In this document: piece by piece, positions 63,390 to 64,000 of the stretch
Numbering within the stretch: position 1 is the first letter of the stretch
Layout of the letters: the number at the start of each line of letters is the position of its first letter
Source of the DNA: Diaporthe sp. PMI_573
Taxonomy: Eukaryota > Ascomycota > Sordariomycetes > Diaporthales > Diaporthaceae
NCBI GenBank assembly: GCA_021399435.1
Contig: JAJTUP010000050.1
Span: 372,001-436,000 of the forward strand
DNA: 64,000 nt
Reading direction: 5' to 3'
Notes under the pieces: generated by a model
Told to the model about the DNA's origin: nothing
Databases searched by the model: none
Seen by the model: only the letters and a program-made list of their open reading frames with translations
Program-made: the position numbers and the translations under genes

Positions 63390-64000
63390 GCTCAGGTTGC
63401 CGTTGCAACACTGATTGTGTGTTCATGAAATTCGGTTTGTTTGCTTTTCAAGTTCTGGGAATCTGGACGAGTAATGAAGACGAAGAGGGCGAGCGACAGC
63501 CTCTTGCTGTCGATACGGAACGATTTCCCTCTTGGCAGCCGGAGGTCTTCTGGTCACTTACCCAATGGTCGTCGATGACAGTAGCCCGTTGTCAGGACAT
63601 ATCCGGCGGTGGGAACAGCCTACAGCGACTTTCCCCTTCCGCCGAAGATCTTCCCATAGGGCGGTTTACCGGAGCACAGCCTTCATTGGAGCAACTTCTC
63701 CTTGGACGCTTGGCTTCCGGTGTCTGCGTTGATCCCCTTGAAAGAAGGGCATCCGTAACGACGTGTGAGGATCAGATAGATACTCATTAATGAAGTGATG
63801 ATTTGATTTCAATCCGCAAAATTGCAATGGCGAAGACAGCAGACCTCTTCAAGGCTTGTGAAAATGCCTGTTCTGGATGCTGCCCTCCAGAGGTCTTTCC
63901 TAGACTGCTGTGACTACAGCTCCCTTAGACAGAACAAGTGATAAATACGCCAGTGCTGCAGTCCTGGTGCACTCTTTTAAAATGTGAATCAGAGCTGAGC
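63390..64000. other. No gene recognised
   Basis: A 123-codon plus frame (63419-63790) has no motif. The window ends here. Confidence 0.35.

Overview
This window is fungal nuclear DNA, most likely from a filamentous ascomycete (Pezizomycotina). The evidence is short 45-140 nt spliceosomal introns with CTAAC/CTGAC branch-like sites, a scytalone dehydratase gene (DHN-melanin pathway), a LaeA-type methyltransferase, 2EXR, RNase III, NB-ARC/TPR and C2H2 genes of fungal type, and fungal transposon families (pogo/Fot1-like, hAT, Copia, a Tad-like LINE and a tRNA-derived SINE candidate). The mix of intact genes, decayed genes and nested transposons suggests an accessory or subtelomere-like compartment. 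No telomere repeat is visible and no species is claimed.

Layout. 0-16 kb is mostly wreckage: a coiled-coil ORF running into a dead hAT, two C2H2 genes each cut by Copia sequence (one also carrying a SINE-like insert), a DUF659/hAT fragment, an unrecognised single-exon gene (9.5-10.5 kb), a 2EXR gene, and a hAT 3' end with its terminus. 17.5-19.5 kb is an apparently intact pogo-like element. 20-27 kb holds an unrecognised gene, a Copia integrase fragment, a broken BTB gene, an ADGF-type adenosine deaminase pseudogene and a hAT 5' fragment. 30-34 kb is hAT plus a Copia 5' LTR/PBS/gag nested into a hAT gene. 35.2-38.8 kb carries the most striking gene: a sirtuin (Hst3/Hst4-like) that splices in frame into a Ulp1-type SUMO protease. 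41.2-42.8 kb is an eight-exon LaeA-like methyltransferase with three exons under 30 nt. 43.8-46.1 kb is a second, apparently complete pogo element with 128-bp inverted repeats. 47-55 kb has a small RNase III protein with a degenerate active site, an NB-ARC/TPR fragment cut by a LINE tail, a Copia RNase H end, a transcription-factor-like C-terminus, a SnoaL-like small gene with an in-frame minisatellite and several unidentified ORFs. 56-60 kb holds decayed genes (a Ulp1 relative, an unknown conserved gene, a Rad5-like helicase). 60.4-61.2 kb is an intact scytalone dehydratase gene.

The genes do not form an obvious pathway cluster. The recurrent theme is transposition: cut genes, nested elements, and two near-identical 280-bp repeat copies 20.8 kb apart. 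Three introns appear to use GC-AG boundaries, in the sirtuin-Ulp1 gene, the scytalone dehydratase gene and a hAT relic. All splice models come from reading frame and motif continuity alone.
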